Shown: piece after piece, positions 16,453 to 25,332 of the stretch | Layout: every line of letters begins with the position of its first letter | Numbering within the stretch: the stretch's first letter is position 1 | Origin: Aquabacterium sp. A7-Y | GTDB taxonomy: Bacteria > Pseudomonadota > Gammaproteobacteria > Burkholderiales > Burkholderiaceae_C | Assembly (NCBI RefSeq): GCF_026153205.1 | Contig: NZ_JAPFBW010000002.1 | Span: 124,001-188,000 of the forward strand | Direction: 5' to 3' | DNA length: 64,000 bases | The notes under the pieces: model-generated | What the model was told of the DNA's origin: nothing | Seen by the model: only the letters and a program-made list of their open reading frames with translations | The model's database searches: none | Program-made: the position numbers and the translations under genes

Positions 16453-19400
16453 ATGCTCCAACGGGCGCTGCAGGCCTTGCCAGCACTGGACCAGATCGCC
16501 AACGTCCTCGGCGTTGCGTTTTCCTCCGAGACCCGGTTGTTCGAGCTGTCCGGTACGGGCGCCATCAGCAGCTTGCTGGTCGAATCGTGGGTGGCGGTAG
16601 AAGCACTGAGCGATTGCTTCGAGTACCACATCCATGGCGTGAGCACGAACGCTCATCTGCCGCTGGACCAGCTGCTGGGGCAGCGAGCGACGCTGCACAT
16701 CGGGCTGGCCGACGGCAGCCGCACCACCCGTAGCGGCATCGTGATGCAAGCCGGTGCGCTGCAGTCCGACGGCGGGCTGGCCCGCTACCAGCTGGTGGTG
16801 CGCCCCTGGCTGGCCGCGTTGCAGCTCAACCTGCGCAGCCAGAGTTTCATCGACAAGAGCGTCGTCGAGATCGTCGAGGCGGTGTTCCAGGCCCACAGCG
16901 GTATCGCGGCCTGGGTCTGGTCGAGCGAGGTCGCTTCCTACTTGTCGCAGGTGCCACCGCGGCACTACTGCAATCAGTTTGCCGAGACAGACCTCGAGTT
17001 CGTCAGCCGCGTTCTCGCGGAGGAGGGCATCGGCTGGTGCTACGAGGAGGATCAGGCGGCTCCCCACGGTCACCGGGTGCGGTTCTTCGCGGACAGCCCA
17101 CGATTTTCGGAAGACCTGACCAGCGCAGCCGACGGCGGCATCCGCTTCCACCGGGCCAGCAGCCAGGAGCAGCGCGACGCCGTGCAAAGCTTTGCGCAAT
17201 GGCACCAGCTTGCACCGGCTAGCGTCACGCTCCACGCCTGGCAATACGCCGGCAAATCGGGACAGTCCTCCAATCTGGCGACCACGGACGGCATCGGCGG
17301 CGAGCAGGCCCCGCACCTGGAGAGCTACGAAACGAGCGCCGCGGTCGACCATCACAACGGCGTGACCCGCTTCGCGGCCGAGCACTACGCTCGCCGCCAG
17401 ATCGAGTCACACGAGGCTCGTCGGCGCCGCTGCGTCGGCGCCAGCACCGTGCGCAGCCTCCGGCCGGGCACGTGCTTCACGCTGCTCGGCGCGCCGCTGC
17501 CCAAGGAAGAAGAGCCCCGTTTTGCAGTGACGGCGGTCCGGCATGCCGGTATCAACAACCTGCCGCGCGAACTGAACGACCGGCTGGCCGAACGCCTGGG
17601 CGCCCCCGAGTTGTCCTCGGGCGCCCTGGTGCTGCCGCAGGCAGTCCTGGAGCAGGCGCGGGCGAGCGGCTATGCGAACGAGTTCGAGTGCCTGCCCCTG
17701 AGCCGGCCCTGGCGGCCGGTGCTGTTCGACGACACGGGCGCCCGCCGTAATCCCAAACCCACCGTGGATGGGCCGCAAAGCGCCCTTGTGGTCGGGCCGG
17801 ACGGCCAGGCCCACCCCAACGGCGCCGACGAGATCTACATGGACCGCCTGGGTCGTATCAAGGTGCAGTTCCACTGGCAATCCTTGACGCAACACCCCGG
17901 CAGCAGCGACCACAGCATCTGGGTGCGGGTGCTGCAACGCTATGCCGGTGCCGGGATGGGGGCGCAGTTCGTTCCACGCATCGGGCAAGAAGTCGTGATT
18001 GACTTCGAGGAATCGGACATTGACCGGCCGTTTGTGCTGACCGCTGTCTATAACGGCAAGGGCGAAGGCGGTGTTCCCGCCACGCCGGGTGGCGCTGGCG
18101 CCGACAGCGACACCAGTGTCTTTACCCAATCCAACGACCACCAGCCCGGCGGCCAGGGCAATCTCTCTGGCGGCAACAGCCCGCCGTGGCACGGTGCAGC
18201 GTCCGCGGAAGGCCACCAGCGCAATGCTGCCGCACTCAGCGGTGTGAAAACCAAGGAGTTTGGCGGCGCAGGGTACAACCAGCTGGCCTTCGACGACAGC
18301 GACCAACAGCTGCGGGTGCAGGCCGGCAACACCCAGCACGCCACCTGGCTCAACCTGGGGCACCTGCTGCACATGGCCGACAACCACCGCGGCAGCTTCC
18401 GCGGCACGGGCTTTGAGTTGCGCACTGACGCTTACGGCGCGGTACGCGGTGGCCGGGGGGTGCTGTTGAGCACCTACGGCGCCCAAGCGGCGACACCCGC
18501 GGGAGACAACGGGCCCGGCACGGCGCTGGCCAAGCAGGCGCAGCAGCTGGCGCAGGTTTTCAGCGATGCCGCCAAAACGCATCAGACAGTGCAGCAAGCC
18601 AGCCACATCGGTGTCGTTCGAGCCAACACCAGTACCGTGGACCCGCAGGCCGCGCCCCTGAAGGCCCTGCACAAGGTGCTCGGCGGCATGGTGGCGCAAG
18701 AAGGCTACGACCAGGCGATGAGCGACGCCGACGCTAAGCAGACACGGGCCGCACAGGACAAGCTGCCGCACACCACCGATCCCCTGATCGCTGTCGTCGC
18801 CAAGGCCGGCCTCGGCATCGTGGCGGGGCAGGATCTGCAGGCGGCGGCCGGCGAAGGCATCCATCTGGCCAGCGGCCAGGACAGCCACTTTGCCGTGGGC
18901 GGGCAGGCGCGGCTGCACACCGGGCAGGCCATCGGGGTGCTGGCCGGGGCGGTTAAGGCGGGCGACAGTGCGGCCGGCACGGGCCTGACCCTGATCGCCG
19001 CCCAGGGTGACACCGAGATGCAGGCACAAGCCGACCGGATGCAGGTCGCGGCCAAGCAGCAAATCGACATCAAGAGCAAGAGCGCCCACATTGACTGGGC
19101 GGCGGCCAAGAAGATCACGCTGACGACGGCGGGCGGGGCAAGCATCACCATCGACGGCGGCGGCATCGTGACGCAGTGTCCCGGGAAGATCACGGTGCAT
19201 GCGGGGAAGAAAAGCTTTGCCGGGCCCGGGCGAGAAACCGCGGCAATGCCGCACCTGCCTCGCGGCGAAGTCGGCAACACCGACCTCGAGTTCCGTCACA
19301 TCACGGAGCTGGGCGAAGGCCTCGCGGGCCTGCCGTTCAAGGCCATCCTGAGCGACGGCAGCGTACGCACGGGGCAGCTCGACGCAGAGGGCTATGCGCG

Positions 19401-19575
19401 CATCAGCGGCGTGCCGCCGGGCACGATGGCCAAGGTCGAATACGACCGCGACCGGCGCACGCCCAAGTCGCAGGTGGCGGCCAAGCCGGATGCGGACTGG
19501 AACGACTTCCTCAACATCGCCGTCACCGCGGCGCCCGTGGCGTTGAAGCCCAGTGACCGGGACGACACCGCATGA
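16453..19575 (+). CDS. vgrG: T6SS spike protein VgrG, cassette 3, with transthyretin-like tail
   Basis: A 1040-residue VgrG. The ATG at 16453 follows a GAGGGAGAAAGC ribosome site; a longer frame back to 16246 is not VgrG-like. The gp27 part includes YCNQFAETDLEFVSRVLAEE, the OB part includes VQFHWQSLTQHPG and WVRVLQRYAGAGMG, and DUF2345 ends near ASITIDGGGIVTQCPG. The final about 90 residues contain PFKAILSDGSVRTGQLDAEG, the same type of tail as cassette 1. The gene ends by a 4-bp overlap (ATGA) with the effector start, so the effector downstream is its probable cargo. Confidence 0.93.
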   Translation: MLQRALQALPALDQIANVLGVAFSSETRLFELSGTGAISSLLVESWVAVEALSDCFEYHIHGVSTNAHLPLDQLLGQRATLHIGLADGSRTTRSGIVMQAGALQSDGGLARYQLVVRPWLAALQLNLRSQSFIDKSVVEIVEAVFQAHSGIAAWVWSSEVASYLSQVPPRHYCNQFAETDLEFVSRVLAEEGIGWCYEEDQAAPHGHRVRFFADSPRFSEDLTSAADGGIRFHRASSQEQRDAVQSFAQWHQLAPASVTLHAWQYAGKSGQSSNLATTDGIGGEQAPHLESYETSAAVDHHNGVTRFAAEHYARRQIESHEARRRRCVGASTVRSLRPGTCFTLLGAPLPKEEEPRFAVTAVRHAGINNLPRELNDRLAERLGAPELSSGALVLPQAVLEQARASGYANEFECLPLSRPWRPVLFDDTGARRNPKPTVDGPQSALVVGPDGQAHPNGADEIYMDRLGRIKVQFHWQSLTQHPGSSDHSIWVRVLQRYAGAGMGAQFVPRIGQEVVIDFEESDIDRPFVLTAVYNGKGEGGVPATPGGAGADSDTSVFTQSNDHQPGGQGNLSGGNSPPWHGAASAEGHQRNAAALSGVKTKEFGGAGYNQLAFDDSDQQLRVQAGNTQHATWLNLGHLLHMADNHRGSFRGTGFELRTDAYGAVRGGRGVLLSTYGAQAATPAGDNGPGTALAKQAQQLAQVFSDAAKTHQTVQQASHIGVVRANTSTVDPQAAPLKALHKVLGGMVAQEGYDQAMSDADAKQTRAAQDKLPHTTDPLIAVVAKAGLGIVAGQDLQAAAGEGIHLASGQDSHFAVGGQARLHTGQAIGVLAGAVKAGDSAAGTGLTLIAAQGDTEMQAQADRMQVAAKQQIDIKSKSAHIDWAAAKKITLTTAGGASITIDGGGIVTQCPGKITVHAGKKSFAGPGRETAAMPHLPRGEVGNTDLEFRHITELGEGLAGLPFKAILSDGSVRTGQLDAEGYARISGVPPGTMAKVEYDRDRRTPKSQVAAKPDADWNDFLNIAVTAAPVALKPSDRDDTA

Positions 19576-21164
19576 GCCACGACCTCCAAACCAAGCCGAC
19601 GAACCAACTCGACGAAGCATGGGACGCCGTTGTCGGCGGCTTCGACTGGCTGAAGTCCGTTCTGATCGGCGAGTTCGCAGACAACCGCTCGCTGTCGGCT
19701 GTGGTGGCCGACATGCTGGTCAGTTTCGTGCCGGGCGTGGTGATCGTCACCAGTGCACGCGACGCGGTCGCCGTGACGCTGCGGTTGGCACAGCACCCCG
19801 AGAAGCGCGAGGAGCTGATGGAATGGGTGCTGCTGTGCGCCTGCCTGATCACGCTGGCACTGCCGCTGGTGATGGCCGCCGGCGGCGCCGCCGCCTTCGG
19901 CGTGGGGGCCATCGTCGGTGGTATTGCCGGCTCGGAGCTAGGTGCGGCGCTGCGCGCGGTCATGCTGATGCTGATCAAGCAGGCCACCAAGCTGATCGAG
20001 CTGGTGAAGTTCCTGCAGAAGTTCATCACCGGCGACATCCTGAAGTTCCTGCGTGCGGTGAAGTTCGTGCAGTACGAGAAGGCGCTGCTGCAGACGCTGG
20101 GCAAGATCACCGGCAAGCTCATCGGCATCGTGCAGTCGCTGCGCACCCGGCTGATGGCCTTGCCGTCGATCGACTACACGCGCCACATCATCGCCAAGCT
20201 GAGCGAGTGGGAGGGCAAGTTCTACGCCGTACAGCAGGATGCGGTGCGCCAGGTGCCCAAGGCTCTGGCCGAGTTGCAGGCACGCCTGGACAAGGTGCTG
20301 GCTGAGACGCTACCGGTCGAGGCGCATACGGTGGCCAGCGGGGTGAAGGCGGAGAAGCCGGCAGCCACGACTGTTGCGCAGCAGGAGGTCAACGACGTCG
20401 CGGGTCGGGTGCTGGCAAAAGTCGAGGACGCGCCGAAGCCAAGCGCGCCCCCTCCCGCAGCCTCGCCGGCGGCGGGCAAGAAAGCCAAAGCCCCGCCGGA
20501 CGGTGCCCCGCCGCCGCCGCGAAAGGCAGCGCCGAAGCCCCCTGACGAGCCGCCGCCGCGCAAGGACGCGCCGGAGCCACCCAAGGACGCCGACCACGGG
20601 CCTAACACCAAGAAGCAGGACACGCTCGACCCGCGAGTTGCCGCAGAGCGTGAGCATGTGAGCCAACTCTCGAAAGCCGGCAAGATCGAAGAGGCGCGCG
20701 CTTACCTTCGTGAAAAGGTCTTGGACAACCCGGACATTCCACCCAAGGACAAACCACGGGCGTTGATCGATCGGCTGGACGTTTCCTCCGAAAAGGACAA
20801 GGCGTTTTTCTGGTCTGGCAACCTCGATGCGGCCAAGGAGAAAGCTGCCGAGGTGGGGGGTGTAACCTTGGAAACTACAACCGGTGGGCGCGTTGCAGAT
20901 GGTTGGGGTGAGCTGCAGACCCGGTTCCCGGGTTGGAAGGGCGATCCTCCTCCCAACGGCCACAATTTCTGGGCCGGTTTATCGGAGAAATATGCGCAAG
21001 GTACCAGCGGCAATGTGAATGTGGTTCAATCCGTCGAAAGAGCGGCTCAAGGCGGGGGAGGTATCTGGAAGGACACAGAGCGTTTCGTCCTTGAGCAGCT
21101 GCAGGACCAAGGCGTGGTTGGCGACATTCAATACCACGTCGTTCCTAATCCACCGAAACCGTGA
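19572..21164 (+). CDS. T6SS effector with C-terminal CD38-like NAD+ glycohydrolase/ADP-ribosyl cyclase domain
   Basis: A 530-residue protein overlapping the vgrG stop by 4 bp. Residues about 30-140 hold hydrophobic segments (VADMLVSFVPGVVIVTSA, ACLITLALPLVMAAGGAAA), and about 291-337 is a proline-rich linker. The C-terminal domain matches the CD38/ADP-ribosyl-cyclase pattern: W414 in AFFWSGN, E434 in VTLETTTGG, W467 in NFWAGLSEKYA and E503 in IWKDTERFVL. These correspond to CD38 W125, E146, W189 and E226, with spacings 20/33/36 against 21/43/37. Activity would be NAD+ cleavage or cyclisation in the target cytoplasm. The fold assignment is mine, by eye. Three immunity paralogues follow, the first overlapping this stop. 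Confidence 0.75.
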   Translation: MSHDLQTKPTNQLDEAWDAVVGGFDWLKSVLIGEFADNRSLSAVVADMLVSFVPGVVIVTSARDAVAVTLRLAQHPEKREELMEWVLLCACLITLALPLVMAAGGAAAFGVGAIVGGIAGSELGAALRAVMLMLIKQATKLIELVKFLQKFITGDILKFLRAVKFVQYEKALLQTLGKITGKLIGIVQSLRTRLMALPSIDYTRHIIAKLSEWEGKFYAVQQDAVRQVPKALAELQARLDKVLAETLPVEAHTVASGVKAEKPAATTVAQQEVNDVAGRVLAKVEDAPKPSAPPPAASPAAGKKAKAPPDGAPPPPRKAAPKPPDEPPPRKDAPEPPKDADHGPNTKKQDTLDPRVAAEREHVSQLSKAGKIEEARAYLREKVLDNPDIPPKDKPRALIDRLDVSSEKDKAFFWSGNLDAAKEKAAEVGGVTLETTTGGRVADGWGELQTRFPGWKGDPPPNGHNFWAGLSEKYAQGTSGNVNVVQSVERAAQGGGGIWKDTERFVLEQLQDQGVVGDIQYHVVPNPPKP

Positions 21165-21796
21165 GCGTCGACATGAGTAGCGTTGCCTATCAAAAATTCT
21201 TGAGTGAGTACAGTGCCACCGGTCGGGCTAAGCTCGACGGATACACGCATGCCTGGTTGCTACAACTGTCCGAGGATGAAAAGGAACAGGCGATCGCGCT
21301 GTTGAGCGAGGAGGCAAAGAGCTTCTACGGTGCGATTGAACCGCTCGCGCTACTGGCTCCGAATACCGCCGTCAAAGTCCTGAAGGACATCGAGCTGACG
21401 AAGGCTCCTGATATCCTAAGGCAATCGCATCCCGTCTACTTCTGGCTCTGGAAGCTCACAGGCGACGAGAGCTACGCCATCAAGTTCGTCGAATGCCGCC
21501 CATATTTAGAGGATTATGATATCCCATCGTTCTACTCGATGGGGGGCCAGGCGCTCGCGTCCGAGGCCATTGATTCGTGGATGCAGGGCGCGATTTTCAC
21601 CGAAGCGGATCCCGTAGGCCTTTTCGCTGCTGCAAAGGCACTGCTGGACGACCGCGGCATCCGATTCGACGAGCCAGCGACAAAGGAGCGCCACCGTGCC
21701 TTACGGAAAGTACTGACCAGTGGCTCGCCCGAGCAGAAGCGAGAGGTTTTGGCTCAGCTGCCACCGCGTGCGGCGAGCAATGGCCAACAGGGGTAG
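21161..21796 (+). CDS. Putative immunity protein to the NADase-like effector, copy 1
   Basis: A 211-residue soluble protein. The GTG start at 21161 overlaps the effector TGA (GTGA); an ATG four codons later is also possible. It begins with YQKFLSEYSATGRAKLDGY and a run LSEDEKEQAIALLSEEA, then LLAPNTAVKVLKDIE and a helical C-terminus. No known motif was recognised. It is very similar to the gene at 22493 and more distantly to the one at 21836. Direct translational coupling to the effector is the main evidence for an immunity role. Confidence 0.65.
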   Translation: MSVDMSSVAYQKFLSEYSATGRAKLDGYTHAWLLQLSEDEKEQAIALLSEEAKSFYGAIEPLALLAPNTAVKVLKDIELTKAPDILRQSHPVYFWLWKLTGDESYAIKFVECRPYLEDYDIPSFYSMGGQALASEAIDSWMQGAIFTEADPVGLFAAAKALLDDRGIRFDEPATKERHRALRKVLTSGSPEQKREVLAQLPPRAASNGQQG

Positions 21797-21835
21797 TCGC
21801 GCACGGGGCCCATTCGTCGAGCTGCTTGGCGGGAA

Positions 21836-22444
21836 ATGATCATGACTCCAGCATTTGCCAACTTCTTGAAGCAATACAACGCCACCGGGAGCGAGAAAGC
21901 CGATGGCTACAGCGTCGATCACTTCGATGGGATGTCAGAGCAGGAGAAACAGCAAGCCTTCGCGATGTTGAGCGAACAGGCGGACGTCGATCCGGAATCG
22001 GCACAGTGGCTCTTCTACCTGGATCCAAGCAAAGCGAAGGACGCATGCGAGGGTTTGGTCCGACAGAAAAAGAGCAACCCGTATGCCGCGTCCTTCATCT
22101 TGCTCTTTTATTTGGCCAAGTACACGGCGGACGTTCAGTATCAAAGACAGATGATCGAAGGTTACGCAACCTATGCCGAATTGCACAAACACTTGGCTGT
22201 CGAGTACATCGGCAGAACACAGACGACGCCCGGACAGATCGAGTTCTTAAAGGCGGTCACACTGACCGAAGCTAACGAGAAGGCAGTCGCGAGAGCCGCA
22301 TTCAACTTGTTGCGCGCATGCGCTGTTCCATCCTCGACCGACGCCGAAAAGATTCAATTTCAAGCATACCTAGATTCCCTCAAAGGGTCGTTTGAGACCA
22401 AGACACGGGCCCTTAAGAGCCTGGAGCAAAGGCACTTGATCTGA
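21836..22444 (+). CDS. Putative immunity protein, diverged copy 2
   Basis: A 202-residue protein that keeps the family start (FLKQYNATGSEKADGYS and SEQEKQQAFAMLSEQA) but then diverges strongly from copies 1 and 3. It has a different central region (SAQWLFYLDPSKAKDAC) and a Lys-rich end. It sits between two near-identical copies, which implies an older duplication followed by a newer one. A start at the third codon (21842) is equally possible. It may protect against a different allele of the toxin. Confidence 0.6.
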   Translation: MIMTPAFANFLKQYNATGSEKADGYSVDHFDGMSEQEKQQAFAMLSEQADVDPESAQWLFYLDPSKAKDACEGLVRQKKSNPYAASFILLFYLAKYTADVQYQRQMIEGYATYAELHKHLAVEYIGRTQTTPGQIEFLKAVTLTEANEKAVARAAFNLLRACAVPSSTDAEKIQFQAYLDSLKGSFETKTRALKSLEQRHLI

Positions 22445-22492
22445 GCATTTGTGAAGACGGTAAGGACAATCCAAGGCCTGGCTCAGTCAACC

Positions 22493-23128
22493 GTGAGCAT
22501 CGACATGAACAGCCTTGCCTATCAGAAATTCCTGAGTGAGTACAGCGCCACCGATCGGGCGAAGCTCGATGGGTACACGCTTGCCTACCTTCGAGACCTG
22601 TCCGAGGATGAAAAGGACCGGGCGATCGCACTGCTCAGCGAGGAAGCAATGAGCTTTTACGGCGCCATCGAACCGCTCGCGCTGCTGGCTCCGAATACCG
22701 CGGTCAAAGTCTTCAAAGACATCGAAAAAACCGACGCCCCTGAGATTCTTAGACAGTCGTATCCCGTCTACTTCTGGCTCTGGAAGCTCACGGGTGACGA
22801 GAGCTACGCCATCAAGTTCGTCGGGTGCCGTCCTTATCTGGGCGAATATCAAATTTCACCGTTCTATGTAATGGCGAGCGAGGCGCTCGCGTCCAAAACC
22901 GTCGACTCTTGGATGCAGAGCGCGGTTTTCATCGAAACGGATCGCATAGGTCTTTCCACTGCCGCGGGGGCACTGCTTGACGACCGCGGCATCCGATGCG
23001 ACGTGCCGGCAACAAAAGAGCGCCACCGTGCCTTATGGAAGGTGCTGACCAGTGGCTCGCCTGAGCGGAAGCGAGAGGTCTTGACCCAACTGCCACCGCG
23101 TGTGGCGAGCGATGGCCGTCTTGGGTAG
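22493..23128 (+). CDS. Putative immunity protein, copy 3
   Basis: It aligns end to end with copy 1 (211 residues from GTG 22493, VSIDMNSLAYQKFLSEYSAT). Most residues are shared, including EEAMSFYGAIEPLALLAPNT and PVYFWLWKLTGDESYAIKFV. The frame is open further upstream to 22451, but the aligned start makes 22493 or the ATG at 22505 more likely. Similarity to copy 1 continues into the 3' flank (GCCCATTCGT-like sequence and a GAAATG), so the duplicated unit includes intergenic DNA. Confidence 0.65.
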   Translation: MSIDMNSLAYQKFLSEYSATDRAKLDGYTLAYLRDLSEDEKDRAIALLSEEAMSFYGAIEPLALLAPNTAVKVFKDIEKTDAPEILRQSYPVYFWLWKLTGDESYAIKFVGCRPYLGEYQISPFYVMASEALASKTVDSWMQSAVFIETDRIGLSTAAGALLDDRGIRCDVPATKERHRALWKVLTSGSPERKREVLTQLPPRVASDGRLG

Positions 23129-23291
23129 TTGGTCACAGGCCCCATTCGTTCAGTGGCGCGAGGAAATGAGCGAAGGGGCAGCGATGTGCTGCTTCAAGGC
23201 ACGAAGAGAAAACGACTCGCGGCGGCCGGCTGCGGGTGAAATCGAAAAGCCTGAAGGGTATCCGCGAACGCCTTGTGCTGAGCAACACCAG

Positions 23292-24356
23292 ATGAACGCA
23301 CGCCGTCGAAGCAATTCGCCTCATCCAGTCCTGGACCGCAGCGTCAAGCTGCGGGCAAGTGTGAATGAAATCCGCTGGGACTGCCTCGATGAAGCATGGT
23401 CTGGGTGGCACGTCCCTCACCGCTTTGTTTGCAGCAACGGTCACGTTGTACCTGCTCTTCCTTCGGGAGTTCTTCGGCAGATCGCGAGGTGTCAGCAGTG
23501 CCACGACGACATCCAGTTCGCGGAGCTGCGCCGCGCGGCTGCGCGTGACGGAGTGGTGTGCCTTTCCTCGAAGTGGGAAGGGGTGACGACGCCCTACCGC
23601 TTCAGCTGCCCCTGCGGACACGAGTGGCTGCGGGCTCCCCGGCATGGGTTAAAGAAGGAAGGCTTGCTCCGGTGCCCGGAGTGTGTGAAAGCAGCAGCGA
23701 ATGCCGGAAAACGGTTGCACGACGGTTTGGATCGATTGAAACGGGCTGCGGCCGACAGAGGCGGACGCTGCCTCGCCAAACGCTACGAGGGGTGGCATCA
23801 ACGCTACCGATTCCGCTGCTCGGCGGGGCACGAATGGCACGCCGTCGGCGGTGAAGTCATACGCGGTAGCTGGTGCAGTCTGTGCGCGCTGGAGGATAAG
23901 CGGCATTCCTACCGCTTGTCTGATGGGCTTGAGCGCTTGCAGGCCGCGGCTGCGGCCAAGGGAGGCTGCTGCGAGAGCGGCACTTACTTCGGACTCCGCG
24001 GACGGTACTGGTTGCGCTGCGGGCAAGGTCATCGATGGGAGGCCGCGGGCACCAACATTGTCAACGGCTCGTGGTGCTACGAGTGCAGCAAGGAAAACAA
24101 GCGCCTGGGCATCGATGCCGCGCATGAAGCAGCGCACGCTCGGGGCGGGCAGTGCTTGTCCAACACCTACGTCAACGCTGCAACCAAGCTGGCGTGGGTC
24201 TGCCACCGGGGGCACATGTGGCACGCGCCCTTGTCAACCATCCGCCAGGGCCATTGGTGCCGCGAATGTGCAAACGCAGCACGCATCACCAACAAGAAAT
24301 CCAGAGCGCGAGCCCGCTACGGCAGCTCGCCGCGGCATTCGAAGAATGCAGCATGA
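23292..24356 (+). CDS. Zinc-ribbon repeat protein with five GHxW-type fingers
   Basis: About 354 residues from ATG 23292; an ATG at 23166 would add 42 residues that look non-conserved. It contains five tandem units, each with a first Cys pair around a GH(x)W motif and a closing C-x2-C: CSNGH..CQQC, CPCGHEW..CPEC, CSAGHEW..CSLC, CGQGHRW..CYEC and CHRGHMW..CREC. Units are separated by helices of the form GL.RL..AA..+GG.CL. This resembles the probable zinc-ribbon family found in some endonuclease-like proteins, but no catalytic domain is visible. It closes cassette 3 and has a shortened paralogue before that cassette. Role unknown. Confidence 0.7.
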   Translation: MNARRRSNSPHPVLDRSVKLRASVNEIRWDCLDEAWSGWHVPHRFVCSNGHVVPALPSGVLRQIARCQQCHDDIQFAELRRAAARDGVVCLSSKWEGVTTPYRFSCPCGHEWLRAPRHGLKKEGLLRCPECVKAAANAGKRLHDGLDRLKRAAADRGGRCLAKRYEGWHQRYRFRCSAGHEWHAVGGEVIRGSWCSLCALEDKRHSYRLSDGLERLQAAAAAKGGCCESGTYFGLRGRYWLRCGQGHRWEAAGTNIVNGSWCYECSKENKRLGIDAAHEAAHARGGQCLSNTYVNAATKLAWVCHRGHMWHAPLSTIRQGHWCRECANAARITNKKSRARARYGSSPRHSKNAA

Positions 24357-24381
24357 GCGGCTGTGGAGCGCGCAACCAGAG

Positions 24382-25092
24382 ATGACAAGCCGCAACTACC
24401 TTCTGAATCGTCAGACTGATTTTCTTCGGGAATCGAAAGACGATCTGATCGAGCTGTTCGCCACGGCAAACAAAATCCAGCTCTATCGGGAGCGGACCAC
24501 AGCCGCTGGTCTGTGGTCCATTCTGTTCGGGGCGTTGGTGCAGGCGCTATTTTTGACCGTCTTGTTCTCCCCGGTGCCGGTGATCTTGACGCTGGCCGTA
24601 CTGGCCGTTGTGCCCCATAGCGACAACGCGTACAGCGCCTCGATGCAGTGGATCTTAAGCCTATTCTATGTGGGAGCGTTTGGCTGGTTGGTGCTCAAGC
24701 GCAACGGCGATTGGGCGCTGTACACGCAGCAATCTCAGCATGTCGGCACACGTAGCATCGTGCTGGATTTGGAAAAGCGTCACCTGGTGGCCGCCGAAAC
24801 TTTCGACCACTTTCCCAAGCGTAACAAGACGAGCAAGGTCCAACTAGCGATGATCCGCGTGGTCTACCGCTACTTCGAAGCACCCCCGTACGGCGACGAC
24901 ATCGACCACAGCGGCGTGCACCTGGAACTGAGGCCTCAGGTGTCCTTCGGCATGGACTGGGCTGACCGAAGCTTGAGCCGGCACGCTTTGTACGAGCAGA
25001 ATCGCGTCAGCTGGGACAGCGACTACGTCGAGGTCGTCCAGGCGCTGGTGGACCGAATGGAAATCGAAGCGATCGTTCCCGAATCCCGTTAG
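24382..25092 (+). CDS. Hypothetical inner-membrane protein
   Basis: A 236-residue protein beginning MTSRNYLLNRQTDFLRESKD, with two to three hydrophobic helices (about 40-100: LWSILFGALVQALFLTVLF, VILTLAVLAVVP and WILSLFYVGAFGWLVL) and a soluble C-terminal part of about 130 residues. An ATG at 24346 overlapping the zinc-ribbon gene stop is an alternative start. I do not recognise the family. The layout, helices plus a soluble domain, resembles the membrane partner at 14651 in type only. It may belong to the zinc-ribbon transcription unit. Confidence 0.6.
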   Translation: MTSRNYLLNRQTDFLRESKDDLIELFATANKIQLYRERTTAAGLWSILFGALVQALFLTVLFSPVPVILTLAVLAVVPHSDNAYSASMQWILSLFYVGAFGWLVLKRNGDWALYTQQSQHVGTRSIVLDLEKRHLVAAETFDHFPKRNKTSKVQLAMIRVVYRYFEAPPYGDDIDHSGVHLELRPQVSFGMDWADRSLSRHALYEQNRVSWDSDYVEVVQALVDRMEIEAIVPESR

Positions 25093-25332
25093 CTCAGGGC
25101 TCGTGTCCCGCCAGGGACAAGAAGTTTGTCGAATGGGAGGACCAGGTCCTGCGACAAATCGAAGAACGCGGTGAGGTAGCCCGGTCGGCTGCGCAAGGCA
25201 TCGTGCTGTGCCGGGACCGCTTGCTTCGCCGCTGCTGCCACCGCGAGGGAAGAGACCGGTGCGGAGCCGGTTGATCTCTTGCTGCATTACGCGTCCTGGG
25301 AAGCGAGGACATGAGACTCCGACTCTCTGAGC
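25093..25332 (+). other. Intergenic stretch with a possible short gene remnant
   Basis: About 240 bp between convergent genes. In one plus-strand frame, 25117-25275 reads as a charged helical peptide (KKFVEWEDQVLRQIEERGEV) with no start codon, which could be the relic of a lost gene. No terminator with a T-run was seen. Confidence 0.25.

Noticed and set aside
17407-19620. A 737-codon open frame on the minus strand
   Set aside because: It is antisense to the vgrG of cassette 3, has no family match and is explained by high GC. The same holds for long frames opposite vgrG 1 (1908-3578), the carboxylase (55876-57543, 57616-59439) and the hydrolase (53954-55030).
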